A stretch of 21,477 nucleotides of DNA from Hyphochytrium catenoides (taxonomy: Eukaryota > Sar > Hyphochytriomycetes > Hyphochytriales > Hyphochytriaceae): NCBI GenBank assembly GCA_900088475.1, contig FLMG01000025.1:1-21477 (forward strand), given 5' to 3'. Below are positions 8,272 to 18,534 of the stretch, one piece after another. Below the pieces are notes generated by a model that had not been told where the DNA came from, did no database searches, and saw only the letters and a program-made list of their open reading frames with translations. A program made the position numbers and the translations under genes. Position 1 is the stretch's first letter, and the number at the start of each line of letters is the position of its first letter.

Positions 8272-11200
8272 ATGGCCGTACCGGTATATAGTCCTCACGA
8301 TAGTGGCTCATGACTAGACTGAGGGATAACGTTGTTGTCTTCTCTTAGGCAGAGCGCCGGACCAGATCCTCAGGCAAGCGAAGAGCTGTCGAAGAGGTAG
8401 GATGGACAGGATTTATCTGATAAAATATAAACCTTAACCTGATGTTATGGGTAGGAGTCGCCACAGCCAACGAGCCGCAGAAGATCATCAGGTAGAGCCT
8501 TTGACGTTATATCAACCTTAAGGTAGATTCTTAAAGTTTTCTCAGCTGGAGCTACCTCCAGTGGATCTAGAGGCAGAGGGCGGAGACGGAAAAATGAGAG
8601 TGATAACGAGCAGGAGGAGGAAAGAGTACAAGAAGGCAATGCTACACAGGCGGACGATGAGTTACTAGGTCAGCCCTCACAGAGACGATTTGGTGAGGTG
8701 GGTTGGACCTGCTCCCAGGCACATGAAGACTTTAGCGCTGTCGTCGGCAATGAGCAAGACCCTGGCCTTAAGGCAGCAGAGAAGCATGTGGAGAAGTTGA
8801 CTGAGACGGTAAGGGCATAAAAAAAAATTGACAATGAAAGAGAGACCTCAACACCTCTCTCCTTACAGTTTACCACTTTCCAGTCTACTTCTGTACCTCT
8901 CATTCCTAGTGCCATTTGTTCCCGAAAAAGCAAAGAGAATCTCTCTTACGTGGCTCCCTTGTGGTCACTGGCCAACTATCCCTAGTACTCATCTGTCTAT
9001 CCCCCGACCTCTTCTAAACCCGCCTTCGTTTGTCATTGTTTGTTTGGACCAACAGCAAAAGAAGGCACTTCTCACTCGAACCATACGTTACGTTATACTC
9101 ACGGGTGGGTCTTTTCCCAATCCAGATGGTGTTGAACGTTCTTGGTTCAATCATGGGACTACCTAGCTACTCTTTTCCTCTTCTCTTTGGCTCATCTCTG
9201 CTCTCTATTACCCTTTGGTCGTAGATACTAAGTAGCTACACCTCCCTCTCGTCCCAATCCTTCACTGTGAGGTGATAGAGTTTGGTCTGACGTCTTTCCC
9301 GTCCCTCTCCGGACAAATTCAGCTTGGGTTGTCACTACTGGCTAGGTTTCCGTCCCTCTTTGCTTATCTCACTTTCCACTTGTCTTGCTTTTGGAAGGCT
9401 CCCAAGGTCTGCCACTTAAGGCGAACAAGCTCAGGGAAGACGTTTTCCAAGAGTATCCCAGTGTTTGGAGGTAGAGAGGGCCAATCCGTCTCCTTTTTCT
9501 TTCTCCAATTTATCAGGAATTTCTCCACCATCATCCGCAACTCCTATCTTTTATATATACTGCTACAGTTGTTCTCACACAGTGGCTCGCTTCTGGTTGC
9601 GTATAATTGCAGACACTTTCTTGCTGAAGCCAAGGAGTACCTTAGGGCCGTGTTTGGCTTTGAGCTAATCAGACTGAATGAGAAAGTCTTAGGAACGAAG
9701 GCAAAGTACGAAAACGATAGAGCATGTGCTGTCTTTGCTCACTCGGCCGATCTATGTAGCTTCCATTATCCAGAAGACTTTTGGCCCGTTGGATCTATAG
9801 AGTGTCCTTCTACGTCCTCTCGTCGCTTATTTGCTTCTTGTTTGGGCTTTTCGTAGGTCTTCTTCGAATGAGACTTGGCTCCTCCTGAACGCTACGGCTG
9901 ATGAGAAGTACCAGGTAGTGCTGGGAAATGACGAGGAAAAAGCAAGACGAGCATTTCTGATGGTGGTACTTGCTTTTATCTGGTGCTCACCAAGCCGGAG
10001 TGTGGAAGAAGGTTACATATGTCTAGCTCTCGTGTGCCTATTGTACATAAGTTCCATACTGTCTCTCTTGACTCTCTATCTCTCCTCTCGGCCAGGATGC
10101 CCCTTCGTGCCCAGCTTCAATATGAACACCTCTCTCTCTCTCCTTGTGGCTGAGGATGCCCTGGGGCTAACATCTTCTAAATTCTTCTCTGCAGAACGGT
10201 TATGGAACTTCCTGCACTCCTTCGACGATGAGATTGAAGTTCCTCAGACGGACGACAACACGAGGAAAACATATCACCCGGTCCTTGGAGATGTGTGGCA
10301 GCTCTTAAGGACGAGGCTGGTGAAAGAACTGTATGTGAATCCACCTGTCTAACTACGCTCGGTGGTCTAGTCGTGCTAAAGCAATGGTCGTCGCCATTCT
10401 CTTCCTTGTCTTTCTTCTTCAGTCAGTCACTTGAGCTCTCTGTTCTCTCTACAGCGGCAGTCGCTCCTGCCCTCTCCATGCAAAGTTTAAGATAGCTCAC
10501 TTATCTCTCCTCGCACTCAGATATTTGGTCCGTGAGCGCAGTGCTACACCTAACGAGGCAGGCAAGCACGATTTCAACATTACCTTTGGGCCACGGGCTC
10601 TGCTGGAGATTGGCCAGCGACAAATTCTAACCTTCATCGCAGAGGTAGGGCATAGGTTTCACCGGAATATTAAGCTTTGGTCACCCAGATGCTCCCTTCC
10701 GCGAGTGCTTTTTAGTCTTGTTGCTTGCCCTGCCTTTCGGTCCAGTCGCCGTATGGGCTGCTCATAGCCCTCTGACCTTTCAACACTGTGACCGCTATCT
10801 CTATGACTTGTCCTCGTTGTCTTTCAACGTTGCCTGTCTTTTTGACATCAGCTCTTTGATAAGTCTCTGCTACCTTCTGTCCGTCATCGTTCCCTACTTT
10901 AAGGCCCAAGGCATCACGTTGACGGAAGCAATGGTGCAAGATGTGGAAACGATGTACACGCAGTCCACGCAGTAGCCTAGCCTTGACTTTGGCAATCGAT
11001 TTACACAGGCCCAAGTGGCCTGTGGGCTTCTCAAATTTGTCTATCCTCGCTGGTATCTTTCACTATTCTCTCTCTTTTGACCCTTGACACTGGAGACTCA
11101 TATCTCATGCTCACTTTCTCAACAACGAATTAATATTATCAGTCAAATGTGTCTGTGTGCTCGCCTTTCTTGCTGATGCAACAGAAAGATGGAACCCAAG

Positions 11201-11284
11201 TTTGCCCCGTTCAAGCGCATAGCATTTTCTGCCAAAAGAACAATGGATGCTGAGGGTGATGAAGATATCTCGTCTTTGCAATGA
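8272..11284 (+). CDS. NSE3: NSE3 / MAGE-homology-domain subunit of the SMC5/6 complex
   Basis: NSE3 is the MAGE-domain, DNA-binding partner of NSE1 and NSE4 in the SMC5/6 DNA-repair complex. Proposed exons are 8272-8283, 8349-8396, 8455-8491, 8546-8808, 9056-9104, 9398-9470, 9613-9705, 9857-10011, 10195-10330, 10521-10644, 10904-10971 and 11185-11284, with all phases matching (385 aa). Without the last splice, translation stops at TAG 10973-10975 (353 aa). The N-terminus is a disordered Arg/Ser- then Glu-rich region. MAGE-domain landmarks follow: TRTIRYVILTG, LPLKANKLREDVFQEYP, FLAEAKEYLRAVFGFELIRL, ETWLLLN, AFLMVVLAFIW, EEERLWNFLHSF, HPVLGDVWQLL, RLVKELYLVRER and FGPRALLEIGQRQILTFIAE. The start ATG has good context (CAAGATGG), but exon 1 of four codons is tentative. 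The sixth exon may begin at 9407 instead of 9398, a three-residue difference. Confidence 0.88.
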
Positions 11285-11893
11285 CTCTCGCAGTCAACTG
11301 CTGCCTTAGGTCCCAGCCGGCGTGTCTTCTGGCCTTTTCTCGTCGTTTCTCTATTCGATGTTCGCCTTCCTCCTCCCGCGCTGCTTCCCCCTTTCTCTGC
11401 TCTATCCCGTCCGGGTATTTCTCAGGGGTTACTGACGAGAGAATGGGGGTTATCCACCTGCCGTCCACATGGCTTACTGCATCGAGGAGGCTGATCCAAC
11501 AAACTGCAGTAGTAAGCCAAGAAACTTGGGCAGAGCTCTGGTAGGACAGCATCAGAGGCGCCGATGACCGTCGGAAAGAGCAGTAGACCATAATTAGCGG
11601 TGGCCGCCCTTGCTTCTATCTCTCTTCAGGCTTTCTATCTACGCTCTTGCGCCAGAGCGAATGTGCCATTCCATCTTGGCTTTCATTTCTATAACCGTGA
11701 AGGCTTTCATTCCGTCGTCCGACGCCAAGAGGAAAAGCCGTATTCCGTCCTTATGACTATTGAATAAGCCGCTTGAACGTTAGGTCTTGAGGGGCCTGCT
11801 GGAGGCACTATCAGCGGTAACGAAACTAGCAGAAATAAGAGCTTGGTTAGTCAAATACCTTCCAATTCCATATCTTTCCCATCCTGTCTGCCA
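11285..11893. other. Convergent spacer between the NSE3 and METTL21-like genes
   Basis: This 609-nt region separates two convergent genes and presumably holds their 3' UTRs. Open frames on both strands have no recognisable domain. I see no AATAAA on either strand here. Confidence 0.5.
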
Positions 11894-13444
11894 TCAGCGC
11901 CTGCCTTCCCTTTCCAAGGAATATAGCTGAATCGCCCCGTGCTGAACTCTAAGAGTCGCCGAGAAGGAATAAAGCGACGATAAAGCATTGAAAAAGTTGT
12001 CTATGCCATCAGCTTTCCGCCTCTCCAAAGCGACCAAGACCTTCGTGGCTCCGCCTCCTAAAACGTCTAGCACTTCCGCCAGTGCTTTCCAAGACTGCCA
12101 TTGAAGAAACGTAAGGTGATAATGCTGGAAGGCAGTCGTCCTTCGGTGCCCAGCCACACACTTCAGAACCTCCTACCCATTCCGCGTCATAGGGTTTCCT
12201 TCGCTATCTATCGCTCAGCTCTCCGAGAGCGTTCCTAACTAACTTCCATTTCACGTCCACTCAGCCCTCAGACCATTGATGTTTCCTCCTACCCTCCTCG
12301 CCACTATCCAGCCATCATTTAACCTCAAAAGCAAAAGCAATCATACTCCAGAAGACTGCCTTTGCTGTCTGCTTACCTCGCCATATAGCGGCTCGTAGAC
12401 AGTGTCGCAGGCGATAACATAGTCAAATTGGCCGTGCTGAGAAAGGAACTCCTCGGCCTTATCACGACTCCAGTAGAGCTCCTGCACAAGCACTTTCTCG
12501 TCGAGCTCGATCTCCTGCGCTCCGTTCACTTCTCTGGCTCCTCCATCCAGCTCTGAAGTAGCTTCAGCTGGACGTTGAAGCAAGAGACGAGCGTTCGTGC
12601 GGACATTCTTACTCAGAAGAGGAAGAAGCTCTTCTTGCTCCGTTAGGATGACTGTCTTACAACCCAGAAGTGAGGCGATCATCCCTGGAAGCCCGCTAGT
12701 TCCAAGTCAAAAGGAATGGCGGAAGTGACGGACCAGATGAGCTCGAGCAGGTAAATACGAGGCACTCAGAGGGGCAACGAGAGCAGGAAAAAGAAAGAGT
12801 AAAACCGCAAGAGCAAGTAGGCAGAGGAAGGAGGGAATCTCAGCCATGAGAGAGCATAGCCCGAAGAGTACTATCGTGTGATGAGAGTCGTGAAGGGCAA
12901 GGGATAAATGGACAAGACTCGTACAAGAAAGCATAAACTTTCACCAGGAGTCAGTCTCCCGACCAGCTAGGGGACCAGTGACACGCCAAACTTTGCTTAC
13001 ATGCCGCATCCGAGCTCCACCAGCGAGCAGCCGTGAAGCTTGTCTTTCTCTTCTGTCTCCAGATACTGGGCTAACAGCTTGGCTGCGTCCCATACAATGG
13101 TGCCAGCCCAGCAGGCGCCAGAAAATAGCGGCGCTAGGGCGTCCTCCTCCTGTACATAGCAATTAACTGAGTTCCGAGTAGACGTTGTCAAAGAAGGGAG
13201 CTGTCCCCGTTACCATGAGCAGCGTCAGATACAGCGTTTGCCCTTTGAAGGTGACCTCAATCGCGTCCTCACAGAGAACTTTGCCCATGATGTCTTTCGC
13301 CGAGGCCGTTGTTATCTGCAGCGTACTGGAAGCTGGAGGCCAACAATGAGGCTCTTTTCTGACATCACTGTCTTCAGAACGCTTGGGAGCGACACACCGC
13401 GCAGTGCATTCTTCCCCTAAACTGCTATCAACCATGCTCAACAC
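11894..13444 (-). CDS. METTL21-like (Methyltransf_16) protein methyltransferase
   Basis: A seven-beta-strand SAM-dependent methyltransferase of the family that mostly methylates lysines in chaperones and translation factors. Four exons in transcription order are 13444-13214, 13149-13001, 12695-12377 and 12094-11894, with introns of 64, 305 and 282 nt. Phases are 0, 2 and 0, and the product is 299 residues. The start is ATG at 13442-13444. Features: TFKGQTLYLTLLM joined to EEDALAPLF, then CWAGTIVWDAAKLLAQYLE, the SAM-binding motif I LVELGCGIGLPGMIASLLG (about 121-139), VILTEQE (the acidic residue binding the SAM ribose), FDYVIACDTVYEPLYGESW (the D-x-x-Y post-motif typical of the family, formed across a splice), and TKVLVALERRKADGIDNFF. 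The YEPLYG-SW segment resembles uncharacterised plant and protist members more than a named human enzyme, so I assign no substrate. Residues 1-50 are not conserved. Confidence 0.88.
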
Positions 13445-15900
13445 AGCGGGAGGAACTTAGATACCTAAGGTGACAGGCACGACGGGAGAGAAAGGAGATT
13501 CTCTACTCTTTCAAGGAGCCGCGGTACAGCCAGCTGTACACAGTCATCCACTGCGCTGACAGACCTTGGCCTCCTTCTTTCAGCGCAACGCTTTGCCTCT
13601 TTGCCTTGGCTCCGCCTTCCGTCCTGCCTCAATCAGCTGATGACAGCTGTGATCTCCACTCAACTTCCTCAGTTATTGCTCTTCGTAGTCCTATTATTAG
13701 CGTTTATATCTAATAAAGGTTGTTATTGTTCCCTTAGTCATAATCACCAAAGTCGGTAATTCGCTGATGAAGTTTGTTATGAAGTTATGAAGCCCTTTAT
13801 GGAGAAACAGAGTCCCAAGTCGTCCTTAGGTTGTCGCAATAAAGATCATTATCCGTCCGAATCATCTTCCTTTTTTCACTCCGCGTGCAAGTACCACTTC
13901 TCTTCTTCTTGGCCGCGCAGTGGCGAGGTTGGCGGCGGTGAGCAGGGTAGGTGGACTCCGTGGCGCTGTGTCTTACACTGAGCAGCTGTGCTCACCAGCG
14001 CAGAAGAGTCCTTGGGTTCGTACCTCATACATCAGTGCTGCATTCGTTTTGTCTTGAGATGATGATGGCGAAGGTCTGCGGTTCTGTCAGTTGAGACAAC
14101 CAAGAAAGCAGTAGAAGGAAATCTGTATGATGGAACGAGTCATGAAAGCTATTCATTAGAAGTGTTATACTTGAAGTCAGGATGGGACTCCTAATGATCC
14201 TGCCTACCTCACCATGCTTGGCAGCACCATTGGCAACAACAGCCGAGTCATCGTCAGTCATCAGCAGTCCACTCCACGAGTCCTGCCATAATCACAATCA
14301 AGAATACTAGGGTAGTAGACTCTTTGGCATACCACTACTGATGTGTGCATAAGATTATAATGATGAGGTATCAAGCTAACACCACCCGGCAACATCCACT
14401 AGGACGCAGCCGCAGATGGAAAGTACAGCCTACGTTACTTACGACGTATTTTATCCAGCTATTGCTTGACGAAATCGTAACCGATGATACGTTCCTGCTA
14501 AAGCAGGATGATGCCTCCTTCTCTTCCATCGCCACCAGCCCCTGGCGTCGTTTCCTGGTGGACTCTCCTCAACCATGCGAAGAACGACTTTTGCTTGAGA
14601 AAGGTGATGCCGGGAGAGAAGGAACTGGCTGTATGTAGGCACGGCAGCACGGCCTATAAATCCATCAAGGAAGAGCCAGCCCTATCGCAACCGCTCTCAT
14701 GCTCAGGGCTTCGACGGAGCTCTCTTCTGTAGCTCGCCCGAAAACCCTGTTGGCGGGCGGGCCCAGAAATAGACCGGCGTAGGTAGAAGAAGGATGACTC
14801 CGATGAACATTCTTATTGAGAGAGCGGGCAGAGTTCCCAAGAAGGAGAGAAGGTGAATATCAGCCGAGACACGCTACGGAGTTTAAACCTCATCATCAAG
14901 GCTGACGCGACTGGTACCAAAGCAGGGAGAAGTTCCACACATTGGCGACCCCTAAACAAACAGAGGAGAGCTGCATGCTGGCACCACAGCTGCGCTAGGG
15001 TTGGGGCTGACTACTAGGGCCAGGGGCGATATGTAACTCGTATCAGCAAGCGCTTGGCTCTTGGATCATCTGTGTGCTGTGGCTCTAAGGTAAATACTCA
15101 GTAATAGACACCACCGCCAAGGTTCCATACGATCTTAGAAGAGAGAGAGAGCAAGAGAGAGAGAGACGGTCTACTGGTTTAGACTAATATATCAATTGTA
15201 CTCACCTGTCATTTGCTATATATTGGGTTTAGACTTATAGTATGGCAGTCACCAGTGGATAGTGGCCCTGGTAATAGGAAGAGTTACTGGTTTCACGCCT
15301 AGATGAGTAGTTCTCTGGGCAGGTGAGAAGGCCAGTCTTAGTACCTACGAGAACAGCTTCCACTATTGGGTCTCCTTCTCAACGCTTGAGACACAGGCAC
15401 AAGTCCATAGAACTACTGCTGGGGATAAGAATAATGATAGGTCCTTATGCTCTACCGGTAGACCTGCTAGGTCAAAGAGGAACTGAGAGTTACCACGGAC
15501 ATTTGATCTCCTCCTCTGCACACCAGTCGAAGGTCAGGTTGCCCTCCTGGTGCCGTGCATAAGGGAACAGCCCGTTTCGCGCAGGCACGCGTGCGCTGAC
15601 AACAGAGTGGTCTCTGGGCTTGGGATCATCATCAAAGAAGGGTAACTGACAAGCAGCAGGACAGAGGTGATAAGAAACTGATAATGCAAGAGGGAGGGGA
15701 GAGAGGGAGGAGAAAAGATGTGGCATCGTGAGAGAGTTGGCAGCCACTGTGGTTAATACTTAATGTGCCACCACATGTCACGGCTCGGGGGCAAGGTTGG
15801 CCATTCTTTCGCCTCCCTTCTCTTTCTTTCTCTGAATTCGTTCCGCTTATCTGTATAAAGTCTCCTCCTCTCCATCTTCCATCCATCTCTCACTGCCCTC
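13445..15900. other. Long interval without a confident gene
   Basis: This 2.4-kb stretch starts with the likely promoter of the minus-strand METTL21-like gene. Beyond that I cannot assemble a gene. There are isolated coding-looking fragments on both strands: minus 14261 downwards beginning MTDDDSAVVANGAAKHGE, plus near 14792-14925, plus near 15323-15562, and minus 15655-15490. Their splice phases do not join into a consistent model. Plus-strand AATAAA hexamers lie at 13712-13717 and 13838-13843, with no plus-strand gene upstream to use them. A purine microsatellite lies at 15138-15166. Confidence 0.4.
15138..15166. repeat. Imperfect (AG)n microsatellite
   Basis: About 14 AG units with one CA interruption, shorter than the run at 5819. 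Confidence 0.8.
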
Positions 15901-15903
15901 GAG

Positions 15904-16166
15904 AGGCACACGATTCACTACCTGAGACAAGGTAACCCCCAGCAGGCAGCTTTGAGTTAGAATTGCTTATTTGACCATTTTCCCCTATGTGGACAGGTGA
16001 TCAACAGGGGGCGGCCGCACATATACCAGAGGTGACCTCCGCCCTGCGCTCCTTTAGAGGCATTGAGGTTGAAAGGAAGGTCTTTGTATGGGCAGCTGAA
16101 GTTTTTCAGAAGAATGGAGAAATTGGCGTCAAGCTGTTGCTCCTCCTCGTGGCCTCTAGGAGGTAA
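15904..16166 (+). CDS. Possible terminal exons of an unrecognised gene, overlapping the RGS gene in another frame
   Basis: A plus-strand frame from 15997 to TAA 16164-16166 reads as a typical amphipathic protein segment (IPEVTSALRSFRGIEVERK, then VFVWAAEVFQKNGEIGVK, then five Leu and VASRR). Its proposed acceptor (GGACAG before 15997) joins in phase to a short exon at about 15904-15931 (RHTIHYLRQ) that follows a long pyrimidine tract and ends at an AAG/GTAACC donor. Alternatively the frame starts at its own ATG (15987-15989) and encodes 59 residues. A donor-like AG/GTAAAA overlaps the stop, so it could also splice onwards. It overlaps the first 53 nt of the 7TM-RGS frame if that begins at 16114, but not if the RGS gene begins at 16366. 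I recognise no family. Earlier exons, if any, were not found. Confidence 0.35.
16088..16099 (+). other. Tiny upstream ORF (Met-Gly-Ser) before the 16114 start
   Basis: An ATG followed by two codons and TGA lies 15 nt before the first in-frame ATG of the 7TM-RGS frame and out of frame with it. If the mRNA begins upstream, this would reduce initiation at 16114 and favour a later start. It is seen in the sequence only; its use is inferred. Confidence 0.35.
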
Positions 16167-18182
16167 AAGCTTTACCTTTTACCTTTTCCTTATTTCCCTT
16201 CTTCTCGCCTTCCCCACTTCTGAAGGTTCTCGGTATCTCCCGCGCACTTATGGAGCAAAAAGGAGGCTGAGCGCCTCAGCGACCATAGGAGGAGAGAGTG
16301 TGATATCCTCTCATCCCCACGACGGGCCTGGGCCTTCAGTCAAACTCAACACACTTGCAACAACAATGGCTGATGATGCTCCGACGACTCCTCCGCCTGC
16401 TACTTCTGCTCCTACCGACTCATCGGTCGCTCCAACTGAGGCTCCTGCCGCTTTAAATGATTCTGCTATGGACATTTGGTGGTGTCACTACCCTGGTATC
16501 TTCATGGTCTTTTTTGGCTTCATACTTTCTCCTGTCTGTGCTTATCAGATGTACAAAAGAAGAAACATGTTCCCTTTTAGCAAGCTGAACATGAAGGTTA
16601 TCATTGCCCAGGAGCTTCTCACGCCCTTCACGGTCTGGCATGCGGCGCTGCCAATCACTACCGGAGGGGAATCCGTTCCCTGCTGGGTTAGCTTGCTCTT
16701 CTGGGACATTCCCCTCGTCCCTACAATGTTTATCATCCTCTATCTTATCTACAAGCTCTGGCTGGATAGTAGATATAGTAGGGAAGTGCTGGTCGGCAAT
16801 ACCTCAAGCTTCTTTGTTGTTCACTATCAGCTTCTGAGCAGCTATAAGGTGATCGGCCCTGCGGCTGCAGTCTCCTGGGCTTACACCTGGCTGGGCGTTC
16901 TCCCTCGGGCCGCCAGGACTTGGGGCCATTGGAACAAGTCTCTTCTGAGCGCAGAATGTAACAACTTTCAGGATATCGACGTGAGTTGAGAGATGCACAG
17001 TGGCTTAGTTTGTTCAGTTCCCTCACTTCTTTCTTCCTCATTGTGGCTGCCTGCCGTGCTCTGAACCTATTGTTGCTTATTGGCTCTTTATGCGTGCCAT
17101 ATCGATATGAAGCTCTTCTCTTCACTCCTGTTCTGTGCGACATTTTGACCTTGGTTTAAGTCATTCTTTAGAACTCTCCTTGTGCTAGTGTTTCGCTATG
17201 TTCCGATCCTTGGTCGTGTTGCTGTCATTGTTCAAACCGCGTTTTCTTTCTCTCACTCTGCTGCTCTCTTCCTCTGCAGACTCCTCTTGGTATCAGTACG
17301 TCGATATCTTTCAATCTGATCATCGCAGCGGCGGCTCTCTTCCTTCTAAAAGATGTCAAAGAAGCTTTCAACATGAAAGGCCGCTTTATCAAGGCATCGC
17401 TGGTGATGTTGGTTGGGTTCGTCTTCGTGGACAGCATTCCCATCAGCTTCAGCCTTATCGGGCCCAAATCCTTTACCCCCGTCTATGGTCTCTCCATCCT
17501 GGTCTTCTCCTTTGCCAACCATTCAGTCACTTGGTTGATCTCAGTCTCCGCCCTGTACGATTCCTACCGATATGAAAACGAGAAGACCATCTCATTCGAA
17601 GGTGACGGATCGGGAGGAGGGACGCTATCACTAGGACCAGGAGGAGGCACTGTCTTACAACCAGTCCCAGATGCTGGCAGAAGGACAAGTGGTGGCGCTA
17701 TGATCATCACACATGAGCAGCAGTTGACAGAACTCAAGAGTGTCAGCAGCCCAGATGACCTCCGCCAACTCCTCCTGAACCGCGAAATGGTAATAGAGGC
17801 GTTCATGGAATATCTTGTACAAGAGCTCTGCGTTGAGAATATTGCCTTCATTAAGATGACGGACAAAGCGCGGAAGGCCACGACAGATGAGGAAAGAGAA
17901 CAGACGAGTGCGAAGATTATGGAGCTTTTTATTGTCCCAAACTCAGTCATGGAGATTAATATCTCTGCATCTCTGAGGAGGCAGCTCGTCTCTCTGTACC
18001 AGGATTGCAGAGGCAAACCTCCTCCTGACTTCTGGGATCCTGCTACCATGGAAATCTATAAGCTCTTGATGGATCCGTTTCAGCGCTTTTATAGAAAGAC
18101 CGTCCAGCGGGCAATCGCACAGCAGCAAGCCTCTGGTGGTACAGGGGCCAAGAAGATTGCCAGCATTAGACCTACACGTTAA
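16114..18182 (+). CDS. Seven-transmembrane protein with C-terminal RGS domain (7TM-RGS)
   Basis: The gene has two exons, 16114-16980 and 17280-18182, with a 299-nt phase-0 intron (GTGAGT donor, CTGCAG acceptor), encoding 589 residues. RGS domains speed GTP hydrolysis by G-alpha subunits; joined to seven helices, as in plant AtRGS1, they tether that activity to a membrane receptor. From the first ATG: a signal-peptide-like segment (19-36), a Thr/Pro/Ala-rich outer region (about 85-118), then hydrophobic helices near 123-146, 162-182, 191-215, 245-264, 291-313, 326-349 and 357-380. A Gly-rich linker (about 397-413) follows, then the RGS domain (about 445-563: LRQLLLNREMVIEAFMEYLV, LCVENIAFIKM, RQLVSLYQDCR, MEIYKLLMDPFQRFYRK) and a basic tail. 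A second in-frame ATG at 16366-16368 has an excellent context (ACAACAATGGCT) and would give 505 residues without the signal peptide. Ligand unknown. Confidence 0.9.
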
Positions 18183-18251
18183 TGATCATAATAGACACAG
18201 CAGATAGAGGAAGGTACTACTTTCATCGCATTGTGTTTCTAACAAGGAACG

Positions 18252-18419
18252 ATGATGTCTGAAGAAGTGGCGTCTGCTGACCTTTTCGAAGGTCAACTGA
18301 GCGTGAATGTGGGTAGCAAGCCCATGCAGCGCAGGGAGGAAGTTAGCAACGCATGTTTTGCCAAATTCTTTGTCTTTGTTAGCGAGTATTATGTAAAATA
18401 CACAGGGGCGCCCATATAG
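18252..18419 (+). CDS. Possible small ORF (55 aa) just downstream of 7TM-RGS
   Basis: An ATG-started frame with a protein-like composition (MMSEEVASADLFEGQLSVNV, then CFAKFFVFVSEYYVKYTG) ends at TAG 18417-18419. It begins 70 nt after the RGS stop codon, so it may lie in the RGS 3' UTR, be a separate small gene, or be a first exon: a GTAAAA donor-like site occurs at the YYV codons. I recognise no family. A minus-strand frame also covers the same bases, so coding status is unsure. Confidence 0.3.
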   Translation: MMSEEVASADLFEGQLSVNVGSKPMQRREEVSNACFAKFFVFVSEYYVKYTGAPI

Positions 18420-18534
18420 CATCCTCTCCAAACAGATATACCGCAGTCAGCAGGTAGTTCCTTTCCTACCTGTTGCGTGTTAGTCTCGCTTTACAAGGTA
18501 TACTACACACGCAGATTAGAGACATTTGCTTCTG

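Noticed and set aside
14025-14261. A minus-strand start exon MTDDDSAVVANGAAKHGE with a GTAGGC donor, and a possible second exon near 13930-14030.
   Set aside because: The phases of the two do not match and no middle exon was found.
14792-14926. A plus-strand fragment containing LNLIIKAD followed by ATG, reminiscent of the C-terminal IF-2 motif (LNLIIKAD-x-x-G).
   Set aside because: Only about ten residues match. No GTP-binding domain or following IF-2 sequence is found on either side, and the frame is broken upstream and downstream. Likely chance.
15490-16063. A minus-strand gene with segments such as LPFFDDDPKPRD, RHQEGNLTFDWCAEEEIK and LYTDKRNEFRERKRREAKEW.
   Set aside because: The pieces read like protein, but the splice phases do not join them. 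The Lys/Arg/Glu-rich part is the complement of a long pyrimidine tract that works better as a plus-strand acceptor region before 15904.
17564-18049. A 161-codon minus-strand open frame.
   Set aside because: It is the antisense shadow of the RGS-domain exon.
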